Of a stretch of 46,242 bases of DNA, positions 8,411-17,286 are shown one piece after another. The stretch's first letter is position 1, and every line of letters begins with the position of its first letter. This stretch comes from Cytophagaceae bacterium. GTDB taxonomy: Bacteria; Bacteroidota; Bacteroidia; Cytophagales; Cytophagaceae. The notes beneath the pieces were generated by a model. It saw nothing but the letters and a program-made list of their open reading frames with translations, made no database searches and was not told the origin of the DNA. The translations under genes were made by a program, and so were the position numbers. The DNA is taken from positions 1 to 46,242 of the forward strand of contig JAGKWN010000022.1 of assembly GCA_021151805.1 (NCBI GenBank), written 5' to 3'.

Positions 8411-8708
8411 CTACAAAAAACACCGATGGCATCGGTTGGTTAAACAAAGCATTTTCAATCCGGGTGGGGGGATCGATTTTCTAAAACTGGCCAGGTTAAG
8501 CTGGCAAAAATCACCTCTTGTTGCCAGCGGCCAACAAGCCTGAAGTCTATGATGTTAAGTGTTTTTTGTAATTGATGTGTTACGATAGAGCAGTGAGCTG
8601 TTGGTCGTTGAGACAACAGCGGGTTGAGTAGTGCTTAGTTGAGAATTGAAGGCGCCAACATGAGTGAAGAATGAATGTATTTACAGATAAAGATTTTACT
8701 TCGAATAA
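8411..8708. other. Non-coding interval with several hairpins
   Basis: No credible gene. Besides the hairpin at 8422 it holds GCCAG/CTGGC near 8490, CTTGTTG/CAACAAG at 8517-8538 (7-bp arms, 8-base loop) and GCTGTTG/CAACAGC at 8597-8620 (7-bp arms, 10-base loop). The density of short perfect inverted repeats is higher than in other gaps of this window. I see no tRNA or known small-RNA fold. Confidence 0.45.
8422..8436 (+). terminator. Hairpin after the helicase gene
   Basis: ACCGAT-GGC-ATCGGT forms a 6-bp stem 11 bases after the helicase stop codon. The following sequence is TGGTT, not a strong T-run, so its strength is uncertain. Confidence 0.4.
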
Positions 8709-9236
8709 ATGAAATATAAAAAACCTAAAGTGCATTATGTTTATAAAACGACTTGTCAATTTTGGATATATGATGACAAGGCTGTAATACAACTGTATGA
8801 ATCAGTGCTTTTAATGGTATTAGGTCCATTTATGATTGTTACTGGAATTAGCTTTTCTATTTTCAGCATCATGTTTTTTAGTGGATTTTTGATTAAATTC
8901 TTTTTGATTTTAACTTTTTTGGGGATAGGATTTACTTTTTGGAATCATGAGATAGAAATATTAGTCAACGATCGAAAAATTATTTCAAAAAGTTATTTTA
9001 ACAGATTCTGTATTTATACACATACAATTACGTGGAATGAAAACAGCAAGTTAAAATTTATTATTAGGGAGAACTCTTATAATCATATTTCAGGTATAAC
9101 TTTAATTCTTCGTGATTCAGAAGAAAAAAAGAATACTAGCATAATTGAATTCAGCAATGAAAAATTCTTTTTTATTTTTCATAAAAAATTCAATAACAAT
9201 TTCCCCAGCTTTAAAATAGATGAATGGTTTATCTAA
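8709..9236 (+). CDS. Hypothetical two-TM membrane protein, AT-rich
   Basis: 175 residues, unrecognised. A short polar N-terminus (KYKKPKVHYVYKTTC) is followed by two hydrophobic segments at about residues 33-56 and 58-77, then a soluble domain of mixed strands (HEIEILVNDRKIISKSYFN, later GITLILRD) to the end. This topology, a TM hairpin with a C-terminal cytoplasmic PH-like domain, is common among uncharacterised Bacteroidota proteins. The gene is clearly more AT-rich than the helicase next to it, which may indicate a separate origin. A strong hairpin follows the stop. Confidence 0.7.
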   Translation: MKYKKPKVHYVYKTTCQFWIYDDKAVIQLYESVLLMVLGPFMIVTGISFSIFSIMFFSGFLIKFFLILTFLGIGFTFWNHEIEILVNDRKIISKSYFNRFCIYTHTITWNENSKLKFIIRENSYNHISGITLILRDSEEKKNTSIIEFSNEKFFFIFHKKFNNNFPSFKIDEWFI

Positions 9237-9254
9237 TCTATACTTATATAGAAA

Positions 9255-9287
9255 AACAGATGCCATCGCTTAGCGATGGCATCTGTT
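9255..9287. terminator. Bidirectional 15-bp hairpin between convergent genes
   Basis: AACAGATGCCATCGC, loop TTA, then the exact reverse complement to 9287. It separates the plus-strand gene ending at 9236 from the minus-strand gene ending at 9310 and should stop or protect transcripts from both sides. The GATGGCATC core also occurs in the hairpin at 8422. Confidence 0.75.
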
Positions 9288-9309
9288 CAATAAAGGCTGC
9301 ATCGGAAAT

Positions 9310-10302
9310 TTAATACGGCTGGTTTATTTTTTCTATGTCCGTAATTTCATCATTGAAATCATTTTCAATAAAGCTAATTGGTGGATTCGGAAACTGAATA
9401 ATTTCTTTCATTGTCAAGCCCCAGGGTTTCCAGTAGTTTGCCAATACCTGTCCGTACATATTATCGTCCCAATAATCAAACAGCGGACTGCCATCTTTTG
9501 TAACCAACGGATTTGATTCTACCAAAACTTTTGAATCGGTTAACGAAACATTATATGTGGCATAGCTCGTCAATAAATAATTTGCATAAATAAATCTTCC
9601 GCATAATTCTTCAAACTGAATTGGGTGCAAAGTTTGAGAACCGATTCTGTTTGTAAGCTCATCAAATTTTTTACCCACTTCGCCATTATCCTGCAGGCAG
9701 GCAACAATGCCAAAGTCATTCATCGATAAAGAGAAATTCAGATTGTTGGTTTCGTCTCGGTAATTAAAAAGATCGTTCGAATATTTTACTTTGAATATCC
9801 GGATGCTCCATGGCTTTAAGCCTTTAAACTCCATAGGCACAACCAATGATTGCAGCATCCAGTGCAGTTTCTGAAAACGGGCTTTCAAAAAAGTTGATAG
9901 CCTTAACGGTTCTCCAAGGCGGGCCAGTTTTTGCTGCGAGATCCGCAGGTCTTCAAAGAGCACACCAATCATAAGTTTCGCCATCCACTGAAACAAACGC
10001 TCTTCAGGAATTTTTGCCACTTCCTCATAACCTGCAATGAACGCCTTTTCAATTTCGGCATCAAGCTTTGCAATTTGTTCAATAACATTTACAGCATAAG
10101 GTACCTTCAGATTTTTGTACTGAACACTGGCACCTTCGTCTAACATTTTGAATGTTTTATCGCTCAGGTTATACCGGTTCAAAACCCATTCCGGAAAAAC
10201 AGAAACCGGTTCATTATTAGCCGGCAATGTTTGTCCGGTTAAAAAACAGGTCTGCATATCGAAATGCATTTCTTCGAAAGGATTGTATAGTTGAATGGCC
10301 AT
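9310..10302 (-). CDS. Conserved-looking hypothetical protein, 330 aa
   Basis: A soluble, mostly helical protein with no signal peptide or TM segment. The N-terminus has MQTCFLTGQTL and PVSVFPEWVLNRYNL; the single CxxTG is reminiscent of a zinc-finger or HNH knuckle, but no partner cysteines are visible. The middle contains LFQWMAKLMIGVLFEDLRIS and the C-terminal part YWDDNMYGQVLANYWKPWG. I cannot assign a family or function. It stands alone on the minus strand between a shared terminator hairpin and a divergent gene. A CAAAATTA (TAnnTTTG on the minus strand) lies at 10307-10314, very close to the ATG, so a near-leaderless transcript is possible. Confidence 0.7.
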   Translation of the reverse strand: MAIQLYNPFEEMHFDMQTCFLTGQTLPANNEPVSVFPEWVLNRYNLSDKTFKMLDEGASVQYKNLKVPYAVNVIEQIAKLDAEIEKAFIAGYEEVAKIPEERLFQWMAKLMIGVLFEDLRISQQKLARLGEPLRLSTFLKARFQKLHWMLQSLVVPMEFKGLKPWSIRIFKVKYSNDLFNYRDETNNLNFSLSMNDFGIVACLQDNGEVGKKFDELTNRIGSQTLHPIQFEELCGRFIYANYLLTSYATYNVSLTDSKVLVESNPLVTKDGSPLFDYWDDNMYGQVLANYWKPWGLTMKEIIQFPNPPISFIENDFNDEITDIEKINQPY

Positions 10303-10387
10303 GATTCAAAATTAATACTATAAAAAGGGAATTCCTATGTGTGTTCAACTCGTGAATACTAATAAAGCAAACATTCATTGTCGCGGA

Positions 10388-10398
10388 CCGCTACGCGG
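10388..10398. repeat. REP-like mini-palindrome CCGCTACGCGG
   Basis: CCGC-TAC-GCGG forms a 4-5 bp stem (ACCGC/GCGGT) in the gap between divergent genes. The same 10-mer CCGCTACGCG occurs in the gap after the RAYT remnant (6591-6600) and once inside a gene (460-469). This is only suggestive of a REP element. Confidence 0.3.
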
Positions 10399-10501
10399 TT
10401 ATAATTCCACCCGGTCCACAAGCAGAGCAAAACGCTAAGCCGGATGATAATAAAATCATTTTTTTAATGTATTCTTATAATTGAAAACGAGATCATTATA
10501 A

Positions 10502-11737
10502 ATGAGACCTAAAAACTTTTTATCATTCATCCTGCTTGCGTTCAGCATCACCCAATATGCACAGGCAGACAACAATCCGGTGAAGCTGGTTAAGTGGACT
10601 TCCACACCCTGTGATGGTACATATGATCCGTATAGCTTAAAAAACAGGATCACATATAAAGAAACCATTGGCGGCAGTACATTTATTACCGTTAATTTTT
10701 CAGATAATTGCTGCGCAGCTTTTAAGCCCGTTATTCAATTTGCAGAAAATAAACTGGCACTGCTACCCTATGAAAAATACTTTGGGCAAAGGTGTTCATG
10801 TAATTGCTGTTTTTCCATTGAGTATGAAATTGCCGGCTTAGAAGGTAAACAATACGATGTTTATTTTGAAGAAGAAAAAGTTGTGCTCTCAGCCGACTAT
10901 TACGAAACGGTTGAACCTTCCTTCCAACTCTATAACGGACAACAAATAAATAGACGCACAAAATATGGATTTAAAGAAGGGCTATGGATGACCTTTTATG
11001 AAGATGGAAAACTAAAAAGCATTAGCCAGTATCCCGATACAGTTGAATATTATTTTGCGCGTGAGCTATGGGTAAAAAGATATTACCCTTCAGGCAGCGT
11101 TTCTTATTACGACCGAAACGACACCACGCAATCCTGGTTTGAAGATGGGGAAATTAAATCTGAACGAATCAAGTACAACGTTGGCGACACAGTCTTTAAT
11201 AAAAGCTTTCGTAAATATGACAATCGCGTATTGGAAAAGAAGGACTTTGACAAATTCTATCCTGCAGTTTTTAAAAGTGATTTGAATCCGGAATATCAAA
11301 GCGAAGGCTATAGAACTGAAACTATATATGAAGAAGAATATTTCGAAAATGGCAAGCCAAAATATTTATATGGAAAAGACACCAGTTATGCCTGGTATGA
11401 AAACGGACAATTAAAATATAAAAGTTATGAAGATGGTAAGCTCGAATACGACGAGGCCGGAACAATAACAGAAAAGTCCTTTGACTGGTATGAAAAAGCA
11501 CCGGATGATTGGGATGATTTAGGAAATTTTATTCACGTGTATTTTTATAAAAACGGAACCATAAAAGAAATTGCATTCGCCCGTGATGAAATGGGGGATC
11601 ATGACCAATCTATGGGCAGAAGTTGGTATCACTGGAAATGGGACACAACAGGGAAGCTAACCGAGCAGCCTAAAAAATGGAAAGGGACCTATCCATGGAA
11701 AAGATATCCTGAAATAAAGGCTCCGTCACTGAAGTAA
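10502..11737 (+). CDS. Exported YwqK/MORN-variant repeat protein
   Basis: 411 residues with an N-terminal signal peptide (NFLSFILLAFSITQYAQA, cleavage near residue 23). Residues 30-130 form a Cys-containing beta domain (SDNCCAAF, CSCNCCFSIEYEI). From about 145 on there are many YwqK-like units: GFKEGLWMTFYEDGKLKSI, KRYYPSGSVSYYDRND, QSWFEDGEIKSERI, YFENGKPKYLYGKD, AWYENGQLKYKSYEDGK and YFYKNGTIKEIAF. These units make extended beta-hairpin arrays; in YwqK-type proteins the role is probably protein binding, often beside toxins. No toxin gene is adjacent, so an antitoxin role is not supported. It should be periplasmic or surface-located. Confidence 0.8.
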   Translation: MRPKNFLSFILLAFSITQYAQADNNPVKLVKWTSTPCDGTYDPYSLKNRITYKETIGGSTFITVNFSDNCCAAFKPVIQFAENKLALLPYEKYFGQRCSCNCCFSIEYEIAGLEGKQYDVYFEEEKVVLSADYYETVEPSFQLYNGQQINRRTKYGFKEGLWMTFYEDGKLKSISQYPDTVEYYFARELWVKRYYPSGSVSYYDRNDTTQSWFEDGEIKSERIKYNVGDTVFNKSFRKYDNRVLEKKDFDKFYPAVFKSDLNPEYQSEGYRTETIYEEEYFENGKPKYLYGKDTSYAWYENGQLKYKSYEDGKLEYDEAGTITEKSFDWYEKAPDDWDDLGNFIHVYFYKNGTIKEIAFARDEMGDHDQSMGRSWYHWKWDTTGKLTEQPKKWKGTYPWKRYPEIKAPSLK

Positions 11738-11821
11738 TTTCTAGCAGGAAGTTTTATTTAATCAGAACGATGTAAATTGCATGCTGTATAATACCAGAAA
11801 AATTTAACAGAAAATCAGTAC

Positions 11822-13564
11822 ATGAAAATTGTCCGTGAATTCCTTTTTGAATGTATTCTTATTTTACTTTTACTGTTTACCATTCAGCAATTCATTGGCT
11901 TTCCGGAGAGAGCCATTTTTTCAGATGGCGAAGGGTATTACGAGTATCTTCCGGCAACGTTTATTCATAAGGATATAAACAGAAGAAATAAACCGGCAAC
12001 AGAATATCCGCATATTTATGAGCGCATCAATAATTACGGCAATTATATTGATTACAAAGAATATAAAGTAAATAAATACCAGATCGGAACGGCGGTACTG
12101 CAAGCACCCTTTTTTCTGTATGCATATTGTAATGCTTCATTAACCGACACTTTCGAAGACGGGTATCAACGGCCTTTTCAAACAAGCATGCTGGTCTCCG
12201 CATTTTTTTATTTATTGCTGGGGTTGTATTTCTTTAAAAAGTTTTTGGAACTATATGAAATAAAAAAGCCCCTGATATTTCTTTCTCAATTTTTATTAGT
12301 CTTTTCAACAAGCATTATTCACTATGTAAATACCGAAGCTACGTTCAGTCATGTATATTCGTTTTTTGCCATTACCGCATTTTTGTATGTTGTAAAATTG
12401 TATTACACAAAAAAACAAACACGCGATTTTTTATTGGCTGCAGCAGTCTTTGGTTTGGTTTTGCTGATCCGGCAGGTAAACGGACTCCTGATTTTTGCAC
12501 TGCCTTTTCTGGCAGGCAGCTGGGAAAATTTTAAAAGCACCGCACAGGATTTGCTTCGGAAGCCAGTAATACTGCTGTATGCAGCGGCACTCATTTCCAT
12601 CGTTTTTTCTATTCAATGTTATTATTGGTATATGCAGACAGGTAAAATTTTCATTTACTCGTATGTGGAAGAATCATTTAATTTTTTGACACCCCGCTTT
12701 ATAAAAATTCTTTTTAGCTATAGAAAAGGATTATTTGTATACACTCCCGTTCTGCTCATTTGTCTGGCCGGGGTCTTTTACTTTTTAAAAGAAAAAAAAT
12801 ACTATCTGTTTTTTACATGGTTTTTCTTTTTTACAATCATAACGTTCGTTTTTTCTTCCTGGTGGTCGTGGATGTACGGCTGCAGCTATGGCATGCGTGT
12901 ATACATCGAATTTTATCCGCTCTTTTTTTTACCGTTTGTACTACTGTTGCAGAAGGTTTCGATGCCGGTAAAAATTACCTTGATCGCCTTTGCGTTGATA
13001 ACTGTGCCGATAAATATTATTCAAACATACCAGTATAAGAATTACATTCTGCACTGGATTGATATGAACAAGGACGACTACTGGAAAATATTTTTGAAAA
13101 CAGACAAACGTTACGAAGGAATTCTTTTTCAAAATAAAATTGATACCTCTTATGCAATAGTAAAAGAAATAAGAGTTCCAGACCAACAAATACCGGCCTA
13201 CACCTGGGGAGAATTTTACCGCGTTTCTTCAAGGGAAATTCCGGATTTTCATAAGACCGCCTATATAAAAGTTGTGATCGATAATGAATATCTGGAAGCA
13301 GATTCTTCATCGGTCATCCTTACTATCAATGATACGCTGGAGAAAAAGAATTATTACTGGGTACAGAAAAACCTGATTCATTTTGCCAAAGGCAAGTTCA
13401 ATACGAAACAAACCGGTTATTATAATTTCGAAACGGAAGCAATTGGGATTCCGCGCAAGCCTTTAATGATTGGCCTTGAAATGCGCACAACAGACCAGCC
13501 GGCAACATTGAAAAATATCCGGATACTATTTTACAGAAAGAATAAAACAATAAAATCCCAATAG
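11822..13564 (+). CDS. Polytopic GT-C-like membrane protein (putative glycosyltransferase)
   Basis: 580 residues with about ten TM helices over residues 10-430, and a C-terminal extracytoplasmic beta-rich domain of about 150 residues. The first periplasmic loop has FSDGEGYYEYLPATF at about residues 32-46. An acidic motif in that loop is the hallmark of GT-C lipid-linked sugar transferases (PMT/ArnT type). HYVNTEATFSHVYSFF, SWWSWMYGCSYGMRVYIEFYP and RKGLFVYTPVLL are further conserved-looking loops. I infer transfer of a sugar from a polyprenyl carrier to a lipid or protein; substrate unknown. Upstream spacing is 84 bp. The stop codon lies in the loop of an AT-rich hairpin. Confidence 0.7.
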   Translation: MKIVREFLFECILILLLLFTIQQFIGFPERAIFSDGEGYYEYLPATFIHKDINRRNKPATEYPHIYERINNYGNYIDYKEYKVNKYQIGTAVLQAPFFLYAYCNASLTDTFEDGYQRPFQTSMLVSAFFYLLLGLYFFKKFLELYEIKKPLIFLSQFLLVFSTSIIHYVNTEATFSHVYSFFAITAFLYVVKLYYTKKQTRDFLLAAAVFGLVLLIRQVNGLLIFALPFLAGSWENFKSTAQDLLRKPVILLYAAALISIVFSIQCYYWYMQTGKIFIYSYVEESFNFLTPRFIKILFSYRKGLFVYTPVLLICLAGVFYFLKEKKYYLFFTWFFFFTIITFVFSSWWSWMYGCSYGMRVYIEFYPLFFLPFVLLLQKVSMPVKITLIAFALITVPINIIQTYQYKNYILHWIDMNKDDYWKIFLKTDKRYEGILFQNKIDTSYAIVKEIRVPDQQIPAYTWGEFYRVSSREIPDFHKTAYIKVVIDNEYLEADSSSVILTINDTLEKKNYYWVQKNLIHFAKGKFNTKQTGYYNFETEAIGIPRKPLMIGLEMRTTDQPATLKNIRILFYRKNKTIKSQ

Positions 13565-13579
13565 CAATTTTATTGTTTT
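13544..13579 (+). terminator. AT-rich hairpin spanning the stop codon
   Basis: AAAACAATAAAAT at 13544-13556 pairs perfectly with ATTTTATTGTTTT at 13567-13579; the TAG stop at 13562-13564 lies in the 10-base loop. Each 13-bp arm has only one C or G. Confidence 0.5.
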
Positions 13580-13712
13580 AAAAATCCATATACGCCAGTC
13601 TGAAGCCAAGCGTGTATCATTTTGCAGTCTTTTGACTAGATTTTAATTGACTAACCAGTTAATCCACCGCGGCGAACCCATGCGCTAAGACTGGTGCCAG
13701 AAAGGTGCAGAA

Positions 13713-13997
13713 TCATACAGCCTTTGTGCGCTTTATCCATAAATGGTATACTGAAATGGATACAAGAGCAATAAGCCAGTAATAAATTGTAAAGCTTAAA
13801 AAGTAAACGGCGAAATACACCATCCAGACTGCCAGATGGTCCAGCTTTTGGATGGTGCTCATGCTGGATGAATATTTTTCAATAAAGATCCAGTCATCGA
13901 CCAGCAGATATACCCAATAAATTACTGTGAACAGCAGCGCTGCATATTTATAAAATGTAAATGCTTTTTTGAACAATGCTTTCATGGGTTGCGTCAT
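13713..13997 (-). CDS. Small two-TM membrane protein
   Basis: 94 residues with hydrophobic segments at about 16-35 (YKYAALLFTVIYWVYLLVDD) and 53-84 (WMVYFAVYFLSFTIYYWLIA onward), and a basic tail WIKRTKAV. Not recognised. It starts 18 bp after the stop of the OmpA-family gene on the same strand, so the two are probably one transcript. An internal ATG gives MKALFKKAF, four codons later, and is an equally good start. Confidence 0.65.
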   Translation of the reverse strand: MTQPMKALFKKAFTFYKYAALLFTVIYWVYLLVDDWIFIEKYSSSMSTIQKLDHLAVWMVYFAVYFLSFTIYYWLIALVSISVYHLWIKRTKAV

Positions 13998-14015
13998 TTA
14001 GGTTTCAGAAAAATT

Positions 14016-14468
14016 TTAATATGTATAATCGGTGCGCAGGATCATAAATTCCGTGCGCCGGTTTTGAGCGTGTTCAGCTTCTGTCTTTGCATGCACAATC
14101 ACCGGTTTGCTGGCATCATATCCTTTTGAGGTAAGCCTGTTTGTATCTACACCTTTTGAAATTAAATAAGCAGCAATAGTTGCCGCGCGTTTGGCAGTAA
14201 GACTTCTTGAATAAGCAGCAGAGCCGCGCTCGTCGGAGTGAGTACCAACTTCAATCTGCAATTGTTTATTTTTATTCAGAAAAACAGCTACGCTATCTAA
14301 GAAAGGCAGGCTCTCCGGCAGTATCGAAAATGAATCGTAACCGAAAAGAATATTTTTTCTTAAAACAGCGCCTTTCACAAAAACAGAGTCCTGCAGCGTG
14401 AAAAAAGACTGCGCGTGTGAAGAAAAGAAACTGCTTACAACAAATAGTGCTAAATAAATATACTTCAT
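14016..14468 (-). CDS. OmpA-family peptidoglycan-binding protein
   Basis: 150 residues: a signal peptide (YIYLALFVVSSFFSSHAQ), a short linker, then one OmpA C-terminal domain. That domain shows ILFGYDSFSILPESLPFLDSV, IEVGTHSDERGSAAYSRSLTAKRA with the TD(E)RG-like and NxxLSxxRA-like positions, GVDTNRLTSKGYDASKP, and the closing NRRTEFMIL. The conserved Asp and Arg that hold meso-diaminopimelate are present (SDERG, NRRTEF). It should be a small periplasmic protein that tethers or senses peptidoglycan. It has no barrel and no lipobox. The small membrane protein downstream is probably co-transcribed. Confidence 0.88.
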   Translation of the reverse strand: MKYIYLALFVVSSFFSSHAQSFFTLQDSVFVKGAVLRKNILFGYDSFSILPESLPFLDSVAVFLNKNKQLQIEVGTHSDERGSAAYSRSLTAKRAATIAAYLISKGVDTNRLTSKGYDASKPVIVHAKTEAEHAQNRRTEFMILRTDYTY

Positions 14469-14592
14469 AATCGCTTAAACTCTTTTTATGAAACGCTATA
14501 TGTTTTAAATATCGAAAAAATAATTCAGTACCAGACAACCCTTTCACAGAATTCCTTGTCTTGTCATAAACCAGTTATATCTCTTAACTTTT

Positions 14593-17214
14593 ATGAAATT
14601 CAAAAAAACAATTTTGGCCTTTTACCTGCTTTTGGGTGCAGGTTTTTTGCAGGCGCAGCCAATTATTACGCGTGCTGTTACACAGCCAACCTGCAATGAT
14701 AACGGTTCGGTAACCATATCGGTAACTGGTGGCCTGGCTCCTTATGTGTACGAATGGAAAACTGGTGGTCCGGGTGGGGTGGTATTCAGCACCAGCGCTT
14801 CGCTCAGCAATGTGGCCCCGGGTTTGTATTGGTTAACGGTAACCGATGCAAATAATCAGTTTGAGGTGGATTCTGTATACATCACAAATGGAATCCAGGG
14901 ATCTATTTCAACGGTTAAGGATGCCGTTTGTCCGCAGGAGAACGGGGAAGTACAGGCATATGTATCGGGTGGAACAGCCCCGTATTCCTATAACTGGTCA
15001 AATGGCGCAACTACCCAACGTGTAACCGGTTTGGCCGGCGGCTCGGTTATACAGGCCGAAATCATGGATGCCAACGGTTGTTACGCGTATAGTTTTTCAA
15101 ACAATACCCCAACAGCTCCGCAGCGTATTTTTGAAACAACAGTCCGCAAAAGCTCAACCATCCTTTCAAATTATACGACCACACCTGAAGAATGTCCGCT
15201 GAACAATGGTACCATCAGCGTAACAGCTTCGGGGGGTGTAGCGCCTTATTCTTATGTATGGAATACAAGCCCGGTGAAAAATACGGCATCGCTTACAGGG
15301 TTAACGCATGGAAGTTATACCGTAAACATTACAGATGCCATTGGCTGCGAACAAACCACCTATGTATATGTAGACAAAAATGCAGGCGCGTTAAATGCTT
15401 ATGCATCAAAAACAAATGATTACTGTTCAAAAAAACAAGGCACCGCGAACATTACGATAACCGGAGGCGTTGCTCCTTATACCGTTAGCTGGCCAGACGG
15501 CTCTTCGGCACTTACAAGAACAGATCTTGAATATGGATTTTATACGGTACGCATAACCGACCAGAATCTTTGTGTATTCAATCTGCAGATTTTTATTGAT
15601 GATCTTTCTCCGGTGTATTCACGTGTAACAACTACAGAAACCGGTTGCGACAATGCAAGCGGGGCAGCAAGTGTTCTTGTAAGCGGCGGTACAGCTCCAT
15701 ATACCTATCAGTGGAATACCGGTGCCGCAACGGCAGCCATCAGCGCACTGCCAATGGCTTATTACTCGGTTTTGGTTAAAGATGCCAATGGTTGCAAATC
15801 AACAGCGTGGGCTTTTGTAAATATTAAAAACAGCTGCTATGCGCAGGTTTCCGGAAAAGTTTTCCAGGATGACAATGGTAATTGTGTGCAGGACTTCGGT
15901 GATTACCCGATCCTGAATCAGTATACAACCATGCGTGCTGCTACAGCTTCCAATTATTTGTTTGATAGCTACAGCTTCACCAATACAACCGGCACGTATG
16001 CCATGCGTTATGCATTGCCAGACCAGTATACGGTAAACTACCAGAGTGAGCAGCCGGCGCACACGGCGGTGTGCCCTGCAACCGGCAAGTATGATTTGAA
16101 TATTACAACCTCGGGCATTAATTATTTGAATAAGGATTTTGCCATGAAACCGGAATCCCTTTTCGAAGATGCATCACTTTTATATGGTTTCTGCAATTTG
16201 TGTATACCACCACGCCCGGGCTTTAATTACAGTTATTCCATTCCGTTTAAAAACATCGGTACTGTTTTTTCAGATGGTTATATTGAAGTTATTTACGGAA
16301 ACCTGGAAACGTTTGTAGCATCTTATCCGGCACCGGATTTTTATGATCCTGCTACAAAAACATTGCGCTTCAATTACGCCAACCTGATGCTGGGCGAGGT
16401 ACGCAACATCATGCTTACGTATAACCTGCCGCCAACAACGCTGCTGGGCTCAACCTATAACCATAGCGTAACGGCTAATATTGGCGGCACAGATCCTACA
16501 CCGGAAAATAATCAATACAGTTATCCCTTTGTAGTGGTTGGTTCCTATGATCCCAACGATCTGCGTGTAACACCGGAAGGTTTTATAACAGAAGCGGATA
16601 AAGAACTGGTATACTCAATTCGTTTTCAGAATACAGGAACATACCCTGCAGAACTAGTAGTCGTGAAAGATGTGATCGACCAGAATCTTGACATTCATTC
16701 CATTACAGATATTTCCGCAAGCCATGCATACAAATTCAGAGTGCTTGAAAACAGAACGGTGGAGTTTGCTTTCGAAAACATTTACCTGAACGATGTGAAA
16801 CGTGATGAGCCGGGCAGCCATGGCTATGTGAATTTTAAAATCCGCAAAAAATCAAACCTGGAAATAGGTACAGAGATTAAGAACACGGCAAAGATCTATT
16901 TTGATTATAACGATCCCATCATTACAAATACAACGGTAAATACCATGGGCATCGCAACTGGTATTACAGAGAGTAATAACAAGCCAAGCGGACTGGTGTA
17001 TCCGAACCCGGCGAAGGATCATACGACGTTCCGTTTTGAATCGTGCGTTACAAATCTGCAGCTGCTAACGGTAACAGGTGCGGAGGTGTATAACCAATAT
17101 GTGAATGATCAGAAAACAATAGATGTACCGCTTACGCTTACCAAAGGCATGTACATCTACAAAGCAACCACTGCCGATGGGAATACCTACTCCGGCAAAC
17201 TGGTGATTGAATAA
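14593..17214 (+). CDS. SprB-repeat surface protein with T9SS C-terminal sorting domain
   Basis: 873 residues. A signal peptide (FLLLGAGFLQAQ type) is followed by five SprB-like repeats of 60-75 residues, at about 25-100, 104-170, 190-258, 267-332 and 342-408. Each carries a GG.APY.Y.W core and a later G.Y.V.V.D..GC stretch. A Cna_B/SdrD-like segment follows (VSGKVFQDDNGNCVQD, about 420), then a DUF11-like/DUF7619 domain (GSYDPNDLRVTPEGFI to AKIYFDYNDPI, about 655-785). The last 75 residues are a type-A T9SS sorting domain (VYPNPAKDHTTFRFES to GMYIYKATTADGNTYSGKLV). The protein should be exported by Sec, then by the gliding/T9SS apparatus, and attached to or released from the surface. SprB is the mobile adhesin of gliding Flavobacterium; this is a short relative, and an adhesin role is inferred. 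Confidence 0.9.
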   Translation: MKFKKTILAFYLLLGAGFLQAQPIITRAVTQPTCNDNGSVTISVTGGLAPYVYEWKTGGPGGVVFSTSASLSNVAPGLYWLTVTDANNQFEVDSVYITNGIQGSISTVKDAVCPQENGEVQAYVSGGTAPYSYNWSNGATTQRVTGLAGGSVIQAEIMDANGCYAYSFSNNTPTAPQRIFETTVRKSSTILSNYTTTPEECPLNNGTISVTASGGVAPYSYVWNTSPVKNTASLTGLTHGSYTVNITDAIGCEQTTYVYVDKNAGALNAYASKTNDYCSKKQGTANITITGGVAPYTVSWPDGSSALTRTDLEYGFYTVRITDQNLCVFNLQIFIDDLSPVYSRVTTTETGCDNASGAASVLVSGGTAPYTYQWNTGAATAAISALPMAYYSVLVKDANGCKSTAWAFVNIKNSCYAQVSGKVFQDDNGNCVQDFGDYPILNQYTTMRAATASNYLFDSYSFTNTTGTYAMRYALPDQYTVNYQSEQPAHTAVCPATGKYDLNITTSGINYLNKDFAMKPESLFEDASLLYGFCNLCIPPRPGFNYSYSIPFKNIGTVFSDGYIEVIYGNLETFVASYPAPDFYDPATKTLRFNYANLMLGEVRNIMLTYNLPPTTLLGSTYNHSVTANIGGTDPTPENNQYSYPFVVVGSYDPNDLRVTPEGFITEADKELVYSIRFQNTGTYPAELVVVKDVIDQNLDIHSITDISASHAYKFRVLENRTVEFAFENIYLNDVKRDEPGSHGYVNFKIRKKSNLEIGTEIKNTAKIYFDYNDPIITNTTVNTMGIATGITESNNKPSGLVYPNPAKDHTTFRFESCVTNLQLLTVTGAEVYNQYVNDQKTIDVPLTLTKGMYIYKATTADGNTYSGKLVIE

Positions 17215-17233
17215 CTAAAAGAAAATGCCTCAT

Positions 17234-17270
17234 AAAAAAAGCGGCGCTGAATTTCAGCGCCGCTTTTTTA
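17234..17270. terminator. Bidirectional Rho-independent terminator
   Basis: An A-run, stem GCGGCGCTGA, loop ATT, stem TCAGCGCCGC, then a T-run. The perfect 10-bp GC-rich stem with A/T tracts on both sides can end both the SprB-repeat gene (plus) and the paralogue array (minus). Confidence 0.95.
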
Positions 17271-17286
17271 TACCTGGTCCGGAAGC

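Noticed and set aside
8124..8543. A 139-codon frame overlapping the helicase 3' end
   Set aside because: Mostly a shadow of the helicase in another frame, with a basic, low-complexity product and no motif.
14593..17214. A tandem DNA repeat or CRISPR-like array
   Set aside because: The periodicity is at the protein level (SprB-type domains) with strongly diverged DNA; no spacers or constant repeats.
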